Assembly (NCBI GenBank): GCA_012845835.1
Contig: JABAKD010000009.1
Span: forward strand, 9,482,330-9,546,329
Source of the DNA: Undaria pinnatifida
Lineage: Eukaryota; Sar; Phaeophyceae; Laminariales; Alariaceae
Direction: 5' to 3'
Length of the DNA stretch: 64,000 nt
Shown: positions 50,101 to 60,800 of the stretch, one piece after another
Numbering within the stretch: the stretch's first letter is position 1
How the letters are laid out: each line of letters opens with the position of its first letter
The notes under the pieces: generated by a model
Told to the model about the DNA's origin: nothing
The model's database searches: none
Seen by the model: the letters and a program-made list of their open reading frames with translations, nothing else
Position numbers and translations under genes: made by a program

Positions 50101-50388
50101 TCGTCGTCAAATTTTCCCTCTGAAGCCTCAAAGGGGTATTTTCTGACTGTTTTGTGCATATCATTGCATCCCTTCTGTCTTGTCCATGTGATTATACGTC
50201 CTTGCTGCAGAAGAAGACGTGACCAAATATCCTGCTGGTGTTCTGGCTACTGTTGTGCATACCTTCTGACCTCTCCGTGTAATTCTGTCCTGCGCCTTCT
50301 GGTTCTTGTCCGCTTCCCGCATCCGAAAAACTTCCTCGTCGGGGGGCAGCACGAATGGGTTGCGGCCCGTCGGATTTGTCCCGGCCAT
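29111..50388 (-). CDS. CFAP100: CFAP100/CCDC37-like ciliary coiled-coil protein (complete, 13 exons, 542 aa)
   Basis: Exons in transcript order: 50388-50263, 47953-47807, 45776-45600, 44251-44156, 41328-41225, 40430-40307, 38341-38270, 37130-36984, 34407-34291, 33801-33658, 30503-30357, 29938-29873, 29272-29111. All phases agree. Features in order: N-terminal NPFVLPPDEEVFRMRE; a DUF4200 coiled coil at residues about 110-228 (KKREMFLVQMSLDTKREEI, MLEEDAIRFDTFLKENDKKA, DCLRYKEFLDSLVP); MFFTKQEQLLDIFQALEEQN and FFIQNSQETEHALDELKQN; a basic C-terminus with RKKVGRPVMFRSRLQKRRV. These are CFAP100 hallmarks, and the length is near the roughly 600 aa of animal versions. In Chlamydomonas the orthologue (MIA1/FAP100) works with FAP73 to regulate inner dynein arm f on axonemes. 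Exons 3 and 12 appear to end at GC rather than GT donors. An AG nine bases before the ATG leaves room for a 5'-UTR intron. Confidence 0.88.
30550..30660 (+). repeat. G-tract-anchored repeat next to exon 11 of the CFAP100-like gene
   Basis: GGGGCGGGGGGTACTCGATA, then CATGCATGGCCGTAGTCG, GACCCTTGCATCCCTGCAAT and GGGACGGAGCATGTCGG. It lies about 47 bp to the right of the exon, which in this reverse-strand gene is the 3' splice-site side. Confidence 0.55.
30775..31300. mobile_element. Nested repeat: dispersed element interrupted by a second element
   Basis: The outer parts (30775-30925 and about 31205-31300) match the uninterrupted sequence at 45940-46235 (GCGTGCTACGA, AGGAGCTTAAGACCTCTC, CCGACxxTTTTGGGxTAAG). 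The insert of about 280 bp (30928-31205) matches 55905-56190 in reverse, from ATTAGGAATCGGGAACCGAT to AATTCGTGATTTCT. Both outer and inner elements are therefore mobile or were once so. Confidence 0.6.
31625..31990. repeat. Imperfect tandem repeat with CAGTCAGCGCTGACTG palindromes, intron 10 of the CFAP100-like gene
   Basis: Units of roughly 110-120 bp near 31625, 31720 and 31790 share CAGTCAGCGCTGACTG, AGACGGACCTCATATTGTGT and TTGCTAG. The 16-bp core is a perfect palindrome. A related copy lies at about 61870-61925. Confidence 0.65.
32312..32385. repeat. 24-bp tandem repeat, three units, intron 10 of the CFAP100-like gene
   Basis: Three units of AACATCGCACCAAGTGCTCC plus CGCC (the second with one change), next to MITE-like element B. 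Confidence 0.85.
32412..32666. mobile_element. MITE-like element B, copy 1
   Basis: About 255 bp in intron 10 of the CFAP100-like gene. The inverted ends resemble GACTGATTCTACGATAGC followed by a C run, with the G run and mirror sequence on the right. The interior shares GAAACCAGCTCCC, a TACCxCCTGAAAT stretch and GTTCGATAGT with copy 2. A loose third end lies at about 32256-32280. Confidence 0.62.
33852..34111. mobile_element. MITE-like element B, copy 2
   Basis: About 260 bp in intron 9 of the CFAP100-like gene, between exons 10 and 9. The left end (ATTCTACGGTAGCTCCCCCC) and the right end (GGGGGGGCTATCGTAGAAT) are inverted repeats. It aligns with copy 1 end to end and has no coding capacity. 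Confidence 0.66.
34856..35440 (+). repeat. Cluster of G-tract-anchored repeat copies interrupted by another family
   Basis: Partial copies at about 34856-34915, 34920-34990 and 35300-35440, all + orientation, flank the 35025-35235 element. The last copy carries GGGTTTTCACCGACCCGATA. Confidence 0.5.
35025..35235. repeat. Dispersed family ending in ATCCGCCGGAGA, copy in intron 8 of the CFAP100-like gene
   Basis: Aligns with 14745-14935 along its length, ending in a run of 14 A. It directly precedes a copy of the G-tract-anchored family. Confidence 0.55.
37315..37860 (+). repeat. G-tract-anchored dispersed repeat, second long copy, intron 7 of the CFAP100-like gene
   Basis: Begins after a long G-rich run (TACTCATTTCATTCATAGCC) and shares with 6824-7340 the GCGAAGCGCCGTGAAATG block, AAGGTTCTCCACTCCGCACA and the terminal GTTGCCAACC. 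A shorter copy follows at about 37890-38000. Confidence 0.65.
39297..39370. repeat. 12-bp tandem repeat TTTGGAACGATC, about six units, intron 6 of the CFAP100-like gene
   Basis: Exact 12-bp periodicity. It gives in-frame Trp/Asn/Asp or Arg/Ser/Lys shadows on the two strands. Confidence 0.85.
40307..45776 (-). CDS. CFAP100: CFAP100-like exons 3-6: DUF4200 coiled-coil core
   Basis: Exons 45776-45600, 44251-44156, 41328-41225 and 40430-40307 encode residues about 92-258. Heptad-rich Glu/Lys helices run almost unbroken, which fits a rod-like docking protein. Exon 5 ends in phase 2 (D-C-L plus AG) and exon 6 supplies the G that makes Arg, giving DCLRYKEFLDSLVPQEWFEE; this conserved pattern is strong support for the junction. 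Exon 6 ends with a basic helix (RIKRERQEARRQARIKQRRK). Confidence 0.88.
40503..40992. repeat. 98-bp tandem repeat, five units, inside intron 5 of the CFAP100-like gene
   Basis: Units start at 40503, 40601, 40699, 40797 and 40895, an exact 98-bp spacing. Each holds GAGCGAACCCCTTTCGAA (one unit has GAGCCAACC), ACACACGTTCTGAGAGACAG and GCATGGAATTTGTGTCCCAC. Unit ends alternate between two versions, giving a 196-bp higher-order repeat. It fills about 60% of this 794-bp intron. Apparent open frames across it come from the repeat and are not exons. Confidence 0.9.
41420..41965. repeat. Dispersed family with GAGCTCCTC and CTGCTGCACCCC blocks, intron 4 of the CFAP100-like gene
   Basis: Copies at about 41420-41665 and 41820-41965 share TTGGTCGGGTTG, CGAACGAACGCAT and a GAGCTC...GCTCAGA block. 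Others: 33335-33640, about 38985-39190, 46890-47045 (reverse) and about 47330-47440. The full unit is about 240-300 bp. Confidence 0.55.
41930..42110. repeat. GTTATAGTTGAGGTTACG minisatellite, intron 4 of the CFAP100-like gene
   Basis: Six-base variants (GGTTAC, GTTATA, GTTGAG) repeat for about 170 bp. The motif is only distantly telomere-like and I do not call it telomeric. Confidence 0.65.
43407..43766. mobile_element. MITE-like element A, copy 1
   Basis: About 360 bp in intron 4 of the CFAP100-like gene. It is bounded by inverted ends of the form GAGCTGTGAGTCGGCAC (left end degenerate here). The interior is shared with 44854-45172, including GACTTTAGTxxGCAAGTCG, a GGCGCG/GGGCGAGCGA patch and CCGACCAATAACT near the right end. 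It has no coding capacity, so it would be a non-autonomous DNA transposon. Confidence 0.65.
44854..45172. mobile_element. MITE-like element A, copy 2
   Basis: About 319 bp in intron 3 of the CFAP100-like gene. The left end GAGCTCTGAGTCGGCA and the right end GTGCCGACTCACAGCTC are near-perfect inverted repeats. The interior aligns with copy 1 with small indels. A target-site duplication is not clear. Confidence 0.7.
45247..45312 (+). mobile_element. Deleted SINE derivative: tRNA head joined to poly-A
   Basis: The head (CGGTCGCCCCGGTGGCGTA through ACCTGGTAT) matches the two full SINEs, then jumps directly to GAG plus 12 A. The body of about 200 bp and the B box are missing, so this copy should not be transcribed by polymerase III. 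Confidence 0.65.
45940..46235. repeat. Uninterrupted copy of the outer nested-repeat family
   Basis: About 295 bp in intron 2 of the CFAP100-like gene. It gives the empty-site reference for the insertion at 30928-31205. The ends resemble each other in inverted orientation (ACGCGTGCTACGA near the left end and TATCGCAGCACGCGT near the right), so a hairpin-type or TIR element is possible. Confidence 0.5.
48211..48520 (+). mobile_element. tRNA-derived SINE, full-length copy in intron 1 of the CFAP100-like gene
   Basis: Same order as the copy at 5353-5682: tRNA-like head with A box (TGGCGTATCAGG) and B box (GAGTTCGAACTCC), body, the shared 3' end CCAGAAGCTGGAAA, and a terminal run of 12 A at about 48508-48519. 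It lies antisense to the host gene. Confidence 0.82.
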
Positions 50389-51811
50389 GGTTTCCTCCTG
50401 TGAAGTCGGAACGATCGCCGAACCAGCCATTAGGCGAACAAGCCCAATGGTGCGTGATAACGGTACCATGGTGTGTAACGTAAGACGGGCCATGGTATTG
50501 CCCATGGCACGGCTATGGGCCTTCATGGTAGTGCCATGTCAGTGCACGGCGTACCATGGCGGTCCCATGTCGCGTTTCGTGATAAATGGCTCGGCGTTGT
50601 CATTGCAAGACCATATGGGCCGCAATGGCAGTGCCATGGCAACTCCATGCAAAGGGTTGACAAATGTGCATCGTTGATCCATGGCAATTCCACGGAAATG
50701 TAGAAAAAATGTGCATCGTTGATCCCAAGTCCATGGCGCAGTGTATTCTTGTGGCGTGCCATAGATGGTGCCATGGCGGTGCTATGGCACGTATCGCGAC
50801 TCGGCCAATGGCCTTGGCATGGCAGGCGGCAGTGGCATGCCAATGCTATGGAATACCAAGTAATGGGCATCGTTGACGTCGTACCATAACGGTTTCGGCC
50901 AAGCTCGCTACGATGTACGTAGAGACGTGGTCGCGCTACGGATGATTTGACACGTCGCGGCCGTCTTTTACGGATACTGTACTTGTAGCAGACAACGAAA
51001 GTCGGCAGTGCGCGAGAGGGCCACCTCAAGCGTTCGAACACGATGTACACTAGAAAAGCTTTCCGCCTATTTGGCGCACTGGTACGCAGTTTACGAGCAC
51101 AACGGCGAGGCTGAGAGAACTGGCAGTGTGCATAAGCGGATGCTTTTCGTTACAGGCGACCACATGCAAGGAGATACGGAAGAAGTGCCGCTGGAAAGGG
51201 GCAACGACACCGACAGGCGGGCGGGCGACGACGGCGACGAACACGGTATGCTGAAAGTGTAAATACACACGGAAGTGAACGGTGCAAGGGAACAACTCTT
51301 CAGCACCGATGGCACGATACCTATACTTATAAGCCGTATCCTCGGCACATAATATGCCCAAAGAAATTCAGAACCCTCTGTTTAGTTATACCACCTCATG
51401 TGTAGACTAGACTATATGAGTCGCCAACAATTGCGACGAGTACGTATGTATTGACCACCGGCGTATGCAAGAGTTTGCGGCGGGATCAGATATGGTGGCA
51501 CGTACATACCTGGTATGATATTACACAAGGAACGTAAGGTTCTTGAGACGTATGACATTACTGTATGTAATACCTGGAACGATGGGGTGGCAGTTGGAAG
51601 GAGGAAGAGACGCGATAGCCTGCAAGAAGGCGACTCGTACGAGTACAACTGTACCTACGCCGACAAAGAAATTATTGAAAGTGCCGCGCCGCCTATATAG
51701 AAGCCGAGAGAGCGCGACACACGTACTTCTTCAGTAAAAACGTATCTCACGTTTCCTTCGTCGATCTCTGGATGAGCCGCGGGCGTAGTCCCTCGCTGCC
51801 GCACTGCAGCC
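50389..51811. promoter_or_regulatory. Divergent (head-to-head) promoter region of the CFAP100-like and LRR genes
   Basis: About 1.4 kb separates the two start codons, and I see no convincing gene in it. The left third holds about nine CCATGG or near-CCATGG palindromes. A TATA-like TATATAG lies at about 51693-51699, roughly 115 bp before the LRR start codon and followed by a short leader, so it is a candidate core promoter for that gene. Divergent placement allows, but does not prove, co-regulation. Confidence 0.45.
51693..51699 (+). promoter_or_regulatory. TATA-like box upstream of the LRR gene
   Basis: TATATAG set in GC-rich sequence about 115 bp upstream of the ATG at 51812. A transcription start about 25-35 bp downstream would give a leader of about 85 nt. 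Only position and motif support this. Confidence 0.35.
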
Positions 51812-54800
51812 ATGGCTGAGCCGTCCACGAAGCAGGCGATGTTATGCTACCTGGTATGTACGTCGACCCAACCCTAAACGGCAGGCGATCGCGTATTCAA
51901 AAAGACCGACACAGCACACAAGGGTTACACAACGCTTCTGTGTGCATAATTCGTCGGGTGATGTAGGTCACAGTGCATAGTGGAGGCAGTCAGAGATAGT
52001 CGGCCTTACTTCGAGTACACTACTTTGCGCTCGACCCCCCGCGTGTCGTCATCGTCGTGGTCGTTGTTGTTCGCTCGTTTTGTGACGGTTTCATTTATTA
52101 GTACACCCCAATTCCCAATTCATAACGCCACATTATATATACGCGCATTTTCGTCAAACGAACACGCGTTTAGCTTTTTGCGGAGAAGGCAAAGACAAGG
52201 AGCTCTCACAGCGGATGGCACCATGTTCATCAAAAAAGACACCAGAAAAATCCCCGATATTCTTGCCGATGAGAGCGACGAACGAGAAGAGCTGCATCTG
52301 GGCCGAAGGTGCGCGCTCGAGATGTGCTCAAAGGATGCCATCTTTCAACATTTTTGAATTTCGCCTAGATTGCCCAGTCTGCTATCCGCTCGCACGGACT
52401 TAAATTTAATGACCGTTTTACATTAATATTAATTATACAACGTAGTTTATATTTATGTCTGTAATGTTGCGATACGCGCTGCGCGGGAATGATCGAAGCG
52501 CGTCGGCGTGGTGATGTGCAGACGTGCAGACATGTTGTTCGCAACTTTGACAGGCTGCGGTAGAGGGCCTCTTTATCCAGAGCTGCAAGCTACAGTACGT
52601 ACAGCTATCGTTCGTATAGGCCACGAGTATGCCTTTGAGAGAAACGCGAACAGATCTATGCATTCAGCAAACATCTACCAGGTACTGTTTTTTCAGTATT
52701 AGAACCACCTGCAAGTTCAAATTCAGCATACGTACTGCTGTACTGGTACACTCTGGTACGAGCATGACATGTGATGTTGTTCCAGCTGGTACACGAGAGC
52801 ACATAGCAACAGGGATATATCCTCACCTTGCCCAGATCAGGACCTAGATCATCTACAGTAGTAGATCCCGTATCTATCGTTATGATATGTTATGCCGGAC
52901 CTGTATCTATAGATTACAGACCCAACGCAGGAAACATGTGCTAGATCATACTGCACAGATCGTACGGCTCCCACCCGGTAACATGAGCTACGCCAAACAG
53001 ATCTTCCCTGCAATAAGTATATACCCGGTAGATTATCAAGTAGGGATTGATGATCTGTCCGAGGTGTGGGTAGATCGTACCGCTGCTTTACATCTTGTGA
53101 ATTGTCTGGTAGGCCTTCGTGGGCGTGCTAACTGCAAACAAGAGTCGGCGTATGTAGCATACTACAGTACATACGATACATCGACTAATAGTACTATCTG
53201 CACAATACAGCAGTCGCGGTGCCTCAGTTCGGGGCCTTTGCCAGAAGAGGACACCCTCACTAAAGTGGAACTCCGCACTATCCCGGGAAGGTGCAGGACA
53301 CTATTTAAAAAGTACTCTGCAGGATCCAGAAGAGGACACCCGCACTAAAATGGGACCCCGCATTATCCCGGGAATGCAGTACAGCAGTGCCAGGTACAAT
53401 ACTCTAGAGGATTCTCACCACACTTAACTGGGGCCCCGCATTAAAGGGTACCGCACTAACGCGTGACCACGACTGTACTGTACTCGAATACGAGTCGTAT
53501 AAAATGTTGCTGTGTGTTGCCAGCGATGACCGTGCTGCTTAGCGAAAACTATGGCTTCGTCTGCCGTACGTTGTTTAAGACCGAGGCTTTGCAAGCAACG
53601 GTGGTGATGGCGGCGGCGGCAGCAGCAGCAGCAGCAGCAGCATCTAATCGCGTATCATCCCATTTTTTTGTTAAATTATTATAAATACATCGTATTTTGT
53701 TCACGCGTGCCCTTGCGTCCATGCACGGAAGGTCGTCTGAGTTCGTGGCCAACGGCATCAAGGTGGTGTGCAGTAGCAGGAACACGCCGAGACTCCAAAA
53801 ACTCCAGAAGTTGTCGCTCTACGACAACATGCTCACCAACGTTAAGGTCTGTTCTAGTCTGTTGTGGGGTGGGTCGCGGGGAGGGGTCTTGGTTTTTCAT
53901 GCGCCTGCAACTCGATGGATCGTATCGTACCGTTATAAATATTATAGCTCCGTCCCTTCGGCGATGCTCACCGCTACCTGATCGATCAGGCCGCTGCCTT
54001 CCTTTCCGAGGCGCCCAAAGCTTTGAACCGCGACGGTGGTGAGTTGTAAGCTGCGCTCGTCGAAGGACACCTGTCCCGGACGAGCGTCGTGACTGCGCTT
54101 GCGCGCCTCAAAAGTGGAAGCAGCTGGTTCGTCTCGGTCAGCGCTGCCGTACTAAATATTATCCATGCGCAGGTGATACGAACGGTTGTAGCGGTTTACT
54201 GGCACTGAAACACAACATTTTTTTGCCAGGGCTTTTCACGGTTCATGACTCATGACCCGTCGGGTCAGGAATTCCCGAACTCTAGGTCGAGTCGTGTCGG
54301 ATCAGGAGGTAGTCCGGACTCTCACGGGTCAACTCGGGTCGGGCCAGGAGGTTTTCTAATGTCTCTAATCTCACGGGTCGGTTGGTGTTACCCCGACCCG
54401 GCCCAACCCGCGAGAGATGACTCGACCCGTGAAAATCCGTGCATTTTTTTGTGCAATTAAGCCAACCAAGCATCGTGCACACGATCGCTTTCGTCGGCGC
54501 AGCATATCCCCGATGCAAGGCACTAAAATCATCTGTCTCCCATTCTCAGTAACCTTTACGGTGTTCTCAACCCTCTCCAAAAAACGTGCCAGATAAAAGT
54601 ACCGAATACGTTTTCGATTTTTGTTCTTCAGGCGGCCCGCACATTTTTTTTCTCGGGTTTCCCAAACGCTCGGAGAAGCCGCGCTCATGTCGGAGCCTTT
54701 ACCTGGCTTAGGGCTAGGGGAACGATTGGCCTGGGTCGACGCCCTCTTGTGATTTGTAGAACGCGAACCCCCCCCCCCAAAAAAAAAGCCTAAGAAACCC

Positions 54801-57800
54801 TATAAAGCGGCATATTTTTTGTACTTTATCTGGTATGATTGGTAGGTTGAGACCCCGGTAAAGGCACCTCCCCATTCCCGTCCGTTTTTGTTCTGATCCG
54901 GATTTATTTTGTGTACCCACGGCAGTACCAGGTAGTGAATTGAGTAGCTGTGTGCCCATTTGCGTTCCTCCGCAACGTGAACACGCCGTGCCATGTTCGT
55001 GCCTGTCTCCACGCGACTGGTGCGGCTCGCGAGGCGTGTCGACAAAACAATGCCGTTGCTGTCACGCGCTCTCGCCGATGACTCTAGCTTTGTTTATCCT
55101 GCTCCTTCCTTCCTTCCTTCCTTTCTTCTCCCCCTAGATTTTCATGTTTCCTGGTACTACTGCTATTGCCTCTACATTTGACTTGTTTGTTGTAAGTGAT
55201 ATACCTGATGTATCGCTCGTGTCATTTCAGGCGGGCGTTAGTCAGCACGTCAAACTGGCCCCTTTCTTGCCTCTTCTCTTGTCACCCTTGCCCTCACCCT
55301 CACTCTCGCCTGCGTCCTCTTCCCGGCGTGCGGATCCTTACACAGAGCATAGGAACCCTGTCGGCCACACCACTAAAGCACCTTAACTTGGGGCGCAATC
55401 AGCTGACGTCTCTGCCTCTAGAGTTGGGCAAGGTGCGTCGGCGTGATCGAGCGGAGGGCGGCGTTGTTGTGTTCGGGCCGACGTTGGTGGTTCACAGCCC
55501 GGCCTTCATTCTGGCTTACACCATATGATCGATTTCACCAGGTCGTATACAGTATCAAAACTAATATTATACGAAGTACCTGGTATAAGGCACTGCCCGT
55601 CTCTACCCGTGTACCGGGTATAAATACTACATACCAAGTACCCGCGTAGGATTTGTAGTTTTATTTTCTTGTCCTGGCAGCGCTCTACGCTGGCAGCGCT
55701 CTACCGCAACGTTCTTGATATTCTTATCCCGGCGGCGCTCTACCGCAACGTTCTTGATATTCTACTTCGGGTGGCATGTTGGCCACTTCGTAGTGCTGTC
55801 AACCGCCCGACTGCTAAACTCGCACGTCGCGCCGAACGATGTGTACGAAAATACGTGGAAGTGTGGTGAGCTCCGTCCCCTCACCGTCGAAAGAAAAAGG
55901 GTGGGTGGGCGGGAGAAATCACGAATTATCTGGTCAAGTGAGCGACCGCTGTCCAGGTGTAAACCAAAGCTTTGTCTGTTCGCGTGTTCTAGCAGTCTGC
56001 CAGCACCGTCCCGTGCGGCATGCGCTTGGTATCTCCACAAGCGCGATCAACCAAACAGTGCCAGCTGCTGCTGTCGAAGTAAGCTACGTACGTACTCCGC
56101 CACAAATACTATGACCCATAACGCCGAATTCTCTCTAGAACAAAAAACAACATATCATTCTTATATCGGTTCCCGATTCCTAATAATATTTCTCTTTATT
56201 TTTCCCCTTTCGCCGGAGGATAAAAAATATAAGAAATAAATAGTCGCGTTTTGCGTTTCGCTGAATACCCCAAAGCTAATGTAGTCTTACGAGTACCGTA
56301 CGTAATGACTGCTCATCAAATACGCAGCAGTTGAAAGGATGGACTCAAACCCCTTTTTACAGCTGCAGCCGTGTTTTTTTCTGTTACAAAATGCCTGTAC
56401 ATTTTGTGTGGGATTAAAAAAAGGCGCTTGCTACGATAGAGGTCGCTTTTCTTTTGGCTAAAGCCCTTTTTTTCCTTTTGGCTAAAGCCCTTTTTTTTTC
56501 TGGATGACGGTGCTTCTTAACCGAAATCCGTCGGAACGTCAAAACATTTTTTTTTTTTTTTGCGGTATGACTTGCTGTGTACCTACCTACAGCAGGTCAT
56601 GGGATTGTTTTACGTATCGGGTTGCACTCTCATTTTTTTTCTTCGAAACATTTTTTTTTTTTTTTTTTCGTGGTGGGGTATAAAACTCCCTCATCAAGTG
56701 GCTAAGGAGCCTTAGAAAAAAATCGGTGCAGCTCTACCGTACTGCTAGTCGCATGGGTCCTTTACTGTAGTGTTCATTTTTACCGGGGTAACTCTTAATA
56801 CTCTCTGCGACGAAGTGCCGCGTCGATTGCCATCGAATCAACACGGGGGGTAGCAGCCCTGGGTGATAGTCCCCGGGCTGATCGCAGCAGAGAGGCCCCG
56901 TTGATCCCAAAACTATATACGAGTTCAAGCGTCGGCGAAATGTTACAGCAGTACCAGTAGTAGCATGGGTCCTTTGTAGCGGTTAGACGCATGCCACCAT
57001 ACAGGTGTGCACCGTTTTTTTTTCTGGCGCTCCTGACCCGGGGTGCTCTGTACTGTGCGTTCTGAGGCAAACGTTGGATTTTGAGTAAACTTGAGGGTAC
57101 AACTTGGTGAGCAGACTCATGCTCTGTTGTGTAAAAAACGTTAATATTGCCCCCCCCCCAAAAAAAGAGTGATATTATGACGGATTTTGGGTTAAGGTGC
57201 CCGTCAATTCCGATTTTTTTTCAGCCCAAAAGTGCTGCTAATATCTTTACATCGTAGCCCGCGTCGGTAAGAGGGTTAATAGAAAAAACTCCAGGAAATC
57301 AGTGCGGGATCACTTGTTTGCTAAGGGTGCCCTAGGCTTGATGCTTGATCGTAAATGCTTGTGACCAGGTGGAGACGCTGGAGACTCTTTGGGCTGACGA
57401 CAACGCCGTCCCCGACTTCCCGCGATCGATCCTGCGACTCAAGTGAGCAGCACGGGGGCAGGCGCTGTGCGTACGCGGTGCTGGTCATTTCCGCGAGGGA
57501 GCGCGGCGCAAACGTCGCAACCGTTAGTCAGGCGGTCGGTTGGCCGTGTATGTCGGGATGTGATATGCGATAAGACTGCGAAATCTGCATGAATATCGTA
57601 CCGATATCAGCGGGTCTACGATGATATGCGCTCAGGTTGTCACTAGGATAGACAATCACGGACTATTGCAGGTACCCAGGAATAGTTTGTGTGTAAGTGT
57701 ACGGCAGGCGCTTGTATATGCGTGTGGTATTGATGTACCCGTTTTTTTGTTGTTTCGGAATGCTCTACCTATGCGATAGGTTGTGTGTGTGGGCTGGCGT

Positions 57801-60800
57801 CCCCTCCACGAACATCGCGTGTGGTGTGTGCACAGTCGTTCCCGCTCCACGCCGCTGTTCCCGACGTCCTGCGGAGTTGTGTTGACCTCCTGACTTGGGT
57901 TTTGTAGCGCGTTGTGCTCCCATGTATCCGTGAATGTGACACGGCGACCGCGGCGTTAATCTACCGACGGCGCCGTTATAGATGCAGCACCGGTGCTGTC
58001 AGCGAGATAGCATCCGCGGGGAAATCACACGCCCAGTTTCACGACCGCTCAAGATATTATTATGGTACGTACAGAACTATTAACAGTGGCATTATCGATG
58101 AGGCAGGAAGACAGATAAGTTGGACGGTTTCGCACCGGGGTGTGTGTTGACATCTCCAGAGTATAGCCTCCAAGTAAAGCCTCCGTAGAATGTGTCCGCA
58201 TTTGTTCTACAACCATACCTTGCTAACCACCCCCGCGGACTCTTTGCGTCTTCGTCTGGGTGCTTGCTGCCTGCCCAGGCGGCTTCAGGAGCTGCGACTG
58301 AGCGGCAACCGAATATCGGAGGTAAGCGCGCGACCTAGGACGTAGCGTATGCGTGTTGTCGGGGTGTGCGTGACGGGCGTAACAGTGGCGGGCACGAAGA
58401 CGGGGGGTTGTGTACTGCACCCACGCTGCTGGGGACGAGTTGCTTAGAAGTTGTGTGGAATATCTTATGCAGTGCTGAAAAGGGGTAAGGTATTGCAAAA
58501 GGGACCTGCTCGCGCTGTGCAAGAGTAAGCGGTGAACCACATCCTTTCATGGCTTGGTTGGTACCCGCGGTGAGTAGTGTACGATATACCCAGCACCTTA
58601 CGCCGGTTCAGAAATAATAAAGAGTTGGCTTCAATGGCACGCGGGTGCTGCACAACAGTGCACAGCAGACAACTTAGAAGTCCGTCCATACGCTCTGCCT
58701 GCGATCGGCAACCGGCCCACTCTTCCTCTTAATTTTTTGTCTTTGCAGGAACCCGCGACGTTGAGAGGGTGCACGTTGAAGGCTAAGGTTTTGCTTGAGT
58801 GCACTATCGCAACGTTGCTTGCGTTTCGGCCACATTAGCCATGCTCGCTCGCTGCCGCCTGCTTTCGACATCCACAGTTCGAGTGTTGTTGCCCCGCCAT
58901 TATAGCTCCCACTTACGACTTACTGCTGTTGATGCTGCTTCTGCTGCTACTGGTGGTGGTGGTGGTGCTGCTGCTACTGATGATGTGCGCGATGGGTGGG
59001 TGGACGGCAGGTGCCGGCGGACATTGCTGCCCTGTCGGAGCTTCGCATCCTGGCTCTCGACAACAACGATCTCAAGGCCGTGCCGCCGGCCATCGGCACC
59101 CTGCCACGCTTGCAGTCCCTCTTGCTTAGGTTAGTGCACACCTTACAATTGCTCTCGCTGTCTCGCCCGTACGGACGCCCGTGTACGGGCGGGCACATGT
59201 GAGTGCTATGCGTTCAGGGAGCTGTCATCTCTAGACCGTGTACTGGTGGGCACGTGTCATTGCCGTACTTCGAAGTGTGTTGGTTCGAAGGTCCGCCCAT
59301 TAAGCTGCTTCGGCCATGTGACTATGGCCTTGTGGGTAGATCGTTTGCTTCTGAGCATGCCATACGTGGGGTTCGAGTCCCAGCATGATGGCAGTTGTTC
59401 GTGGCTAAAGGAGGTCAACGGGTAGGCCTTCTAACACTACACGTTCGGGGGGCCATTAATGTCAGCTGTAGACCGTGTTATGGCGGGCACGTGCCATTGC
59501 TGTACCCCCAGGGAGCTACCAGCTGCAGAGGAAGAGCAAGCCCCTTGATGTGGCTTGAGTGCCCGTCTGGGCCGGAGGGTGGAGGGTGGGGGGTCGGCGG
59601 AACGTCGGCCCAGAGCGACGATTTTTCCTGAGCTGAGGAGCATGTGCGCACAAGTTGTTATGACTTACCTGGTAATATATGTCTGGTATGTTTTACCCAC
59701 TGGTACTGCTTTGTCGTCGGAAATGTTTGGTTCTTCGTCCGTCACGTTGCGCGAGGGCCCTTTTGCGTCGTTGGTAGTAAGAGGTATGACTGTATATACA
59801 GTTGTGGACCCTCTGTAGAGCTTGTATGTGCCAGCCGGAACAACCGGCACTATAGCGGCAATCGGCACAACTCTGCATAGGGCCACCTAGGGCCGCTACT
59901 GGTTGTTCCCATCTGTGCCAATCGATTTCACAGGTACTATAGCGGGCGACCGGCACTACTCAACCGGCAACATAGGATCACTACTGTATCCGCGCTGTGC
60001 GAAGCACCTGCCGACGTTTCGGCGGCAGCATACGGTCGCGGCCTCTTCCGCCCAACGCGTCGCCGTCGGTCTATAGATTATCTGGATTGCACAACTGCTG
60101 TAGTGTTGTAGCTGCGTTGCAGTTGCGGTTGTAGTTGCTGCATTGTGATTGGAGGGCAATGCGATTGGAGGGTGTGAGTTCCCCAGCGTAGGCTGAGGCT
60201 CGCTGTCTCTTTTTTCTTACTGCTGTTACTCACTTATGTGTTTGTCGAATCAGGCAAAACGAGCTGGAGGAGCTGCCCGCAGAGGTGGGGGACCTGGTCG
60301 AGCTGCGCACTCTCGGCGTCAGCAGCAACCGGTTGGAGTCGCTGCCCTCGGCGATGGGTCGGCTGCTGCTGCTCGAGTTTCTCTTCGCCAACGGGAACCG
60401 CCTACGCTCCGTTCCTCCGGAGCTTGCGGCGCTGGAGCACCTTAAAAAGGTGGAGAAGAAAACAGCATTGCAAGACGTTGCGACACATATCGATGTTGGC
60501 TCGTGTGGGTTGTTTTTTTCGCTGGCCCATTTTGGTACGTGTCTTTTGTATCTCATCAAGGTTTTTGATAAAAGAACTTTCGAAAACGTTACAAAACTGC
60601 AACGGCAAAGTTGAGTTCCAACCATTCAATCGGTCGTACTCACAGCTGACGTTTTTCACTTTCTATAAAAACTTTGCGAACAGAGCCCAGGGGAGTCGCC
60701 GACCTATATCGTTCGTGAGGACTCATATCATACACGCACGACTGCACTAACACACAGCTTCACACATGTTGATGTTTCGATGAAATCTCCGACCGGGGTA

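Noticed and set aside
51008..51262. 84-codon + strand frame in the divergent spacer
   Set aside because: It starts at a non-ATG codon, has no recognisable domain and lies between two promoters; not enough to call a gene.
53560..53684. Poly-Ala frame near 53610-53640
   Set aside because: It is a GCA/GCG microsatellite within intron 2 of the LRR gene and does not link in phase.
53721..53846. ATG at 53721 as the start of the LRR protein
   Set aside because: An acceptor at 53730-53731 joins in phase to a conserved upstream exon (52212-52308), which leads back to a better ATG at 51812.
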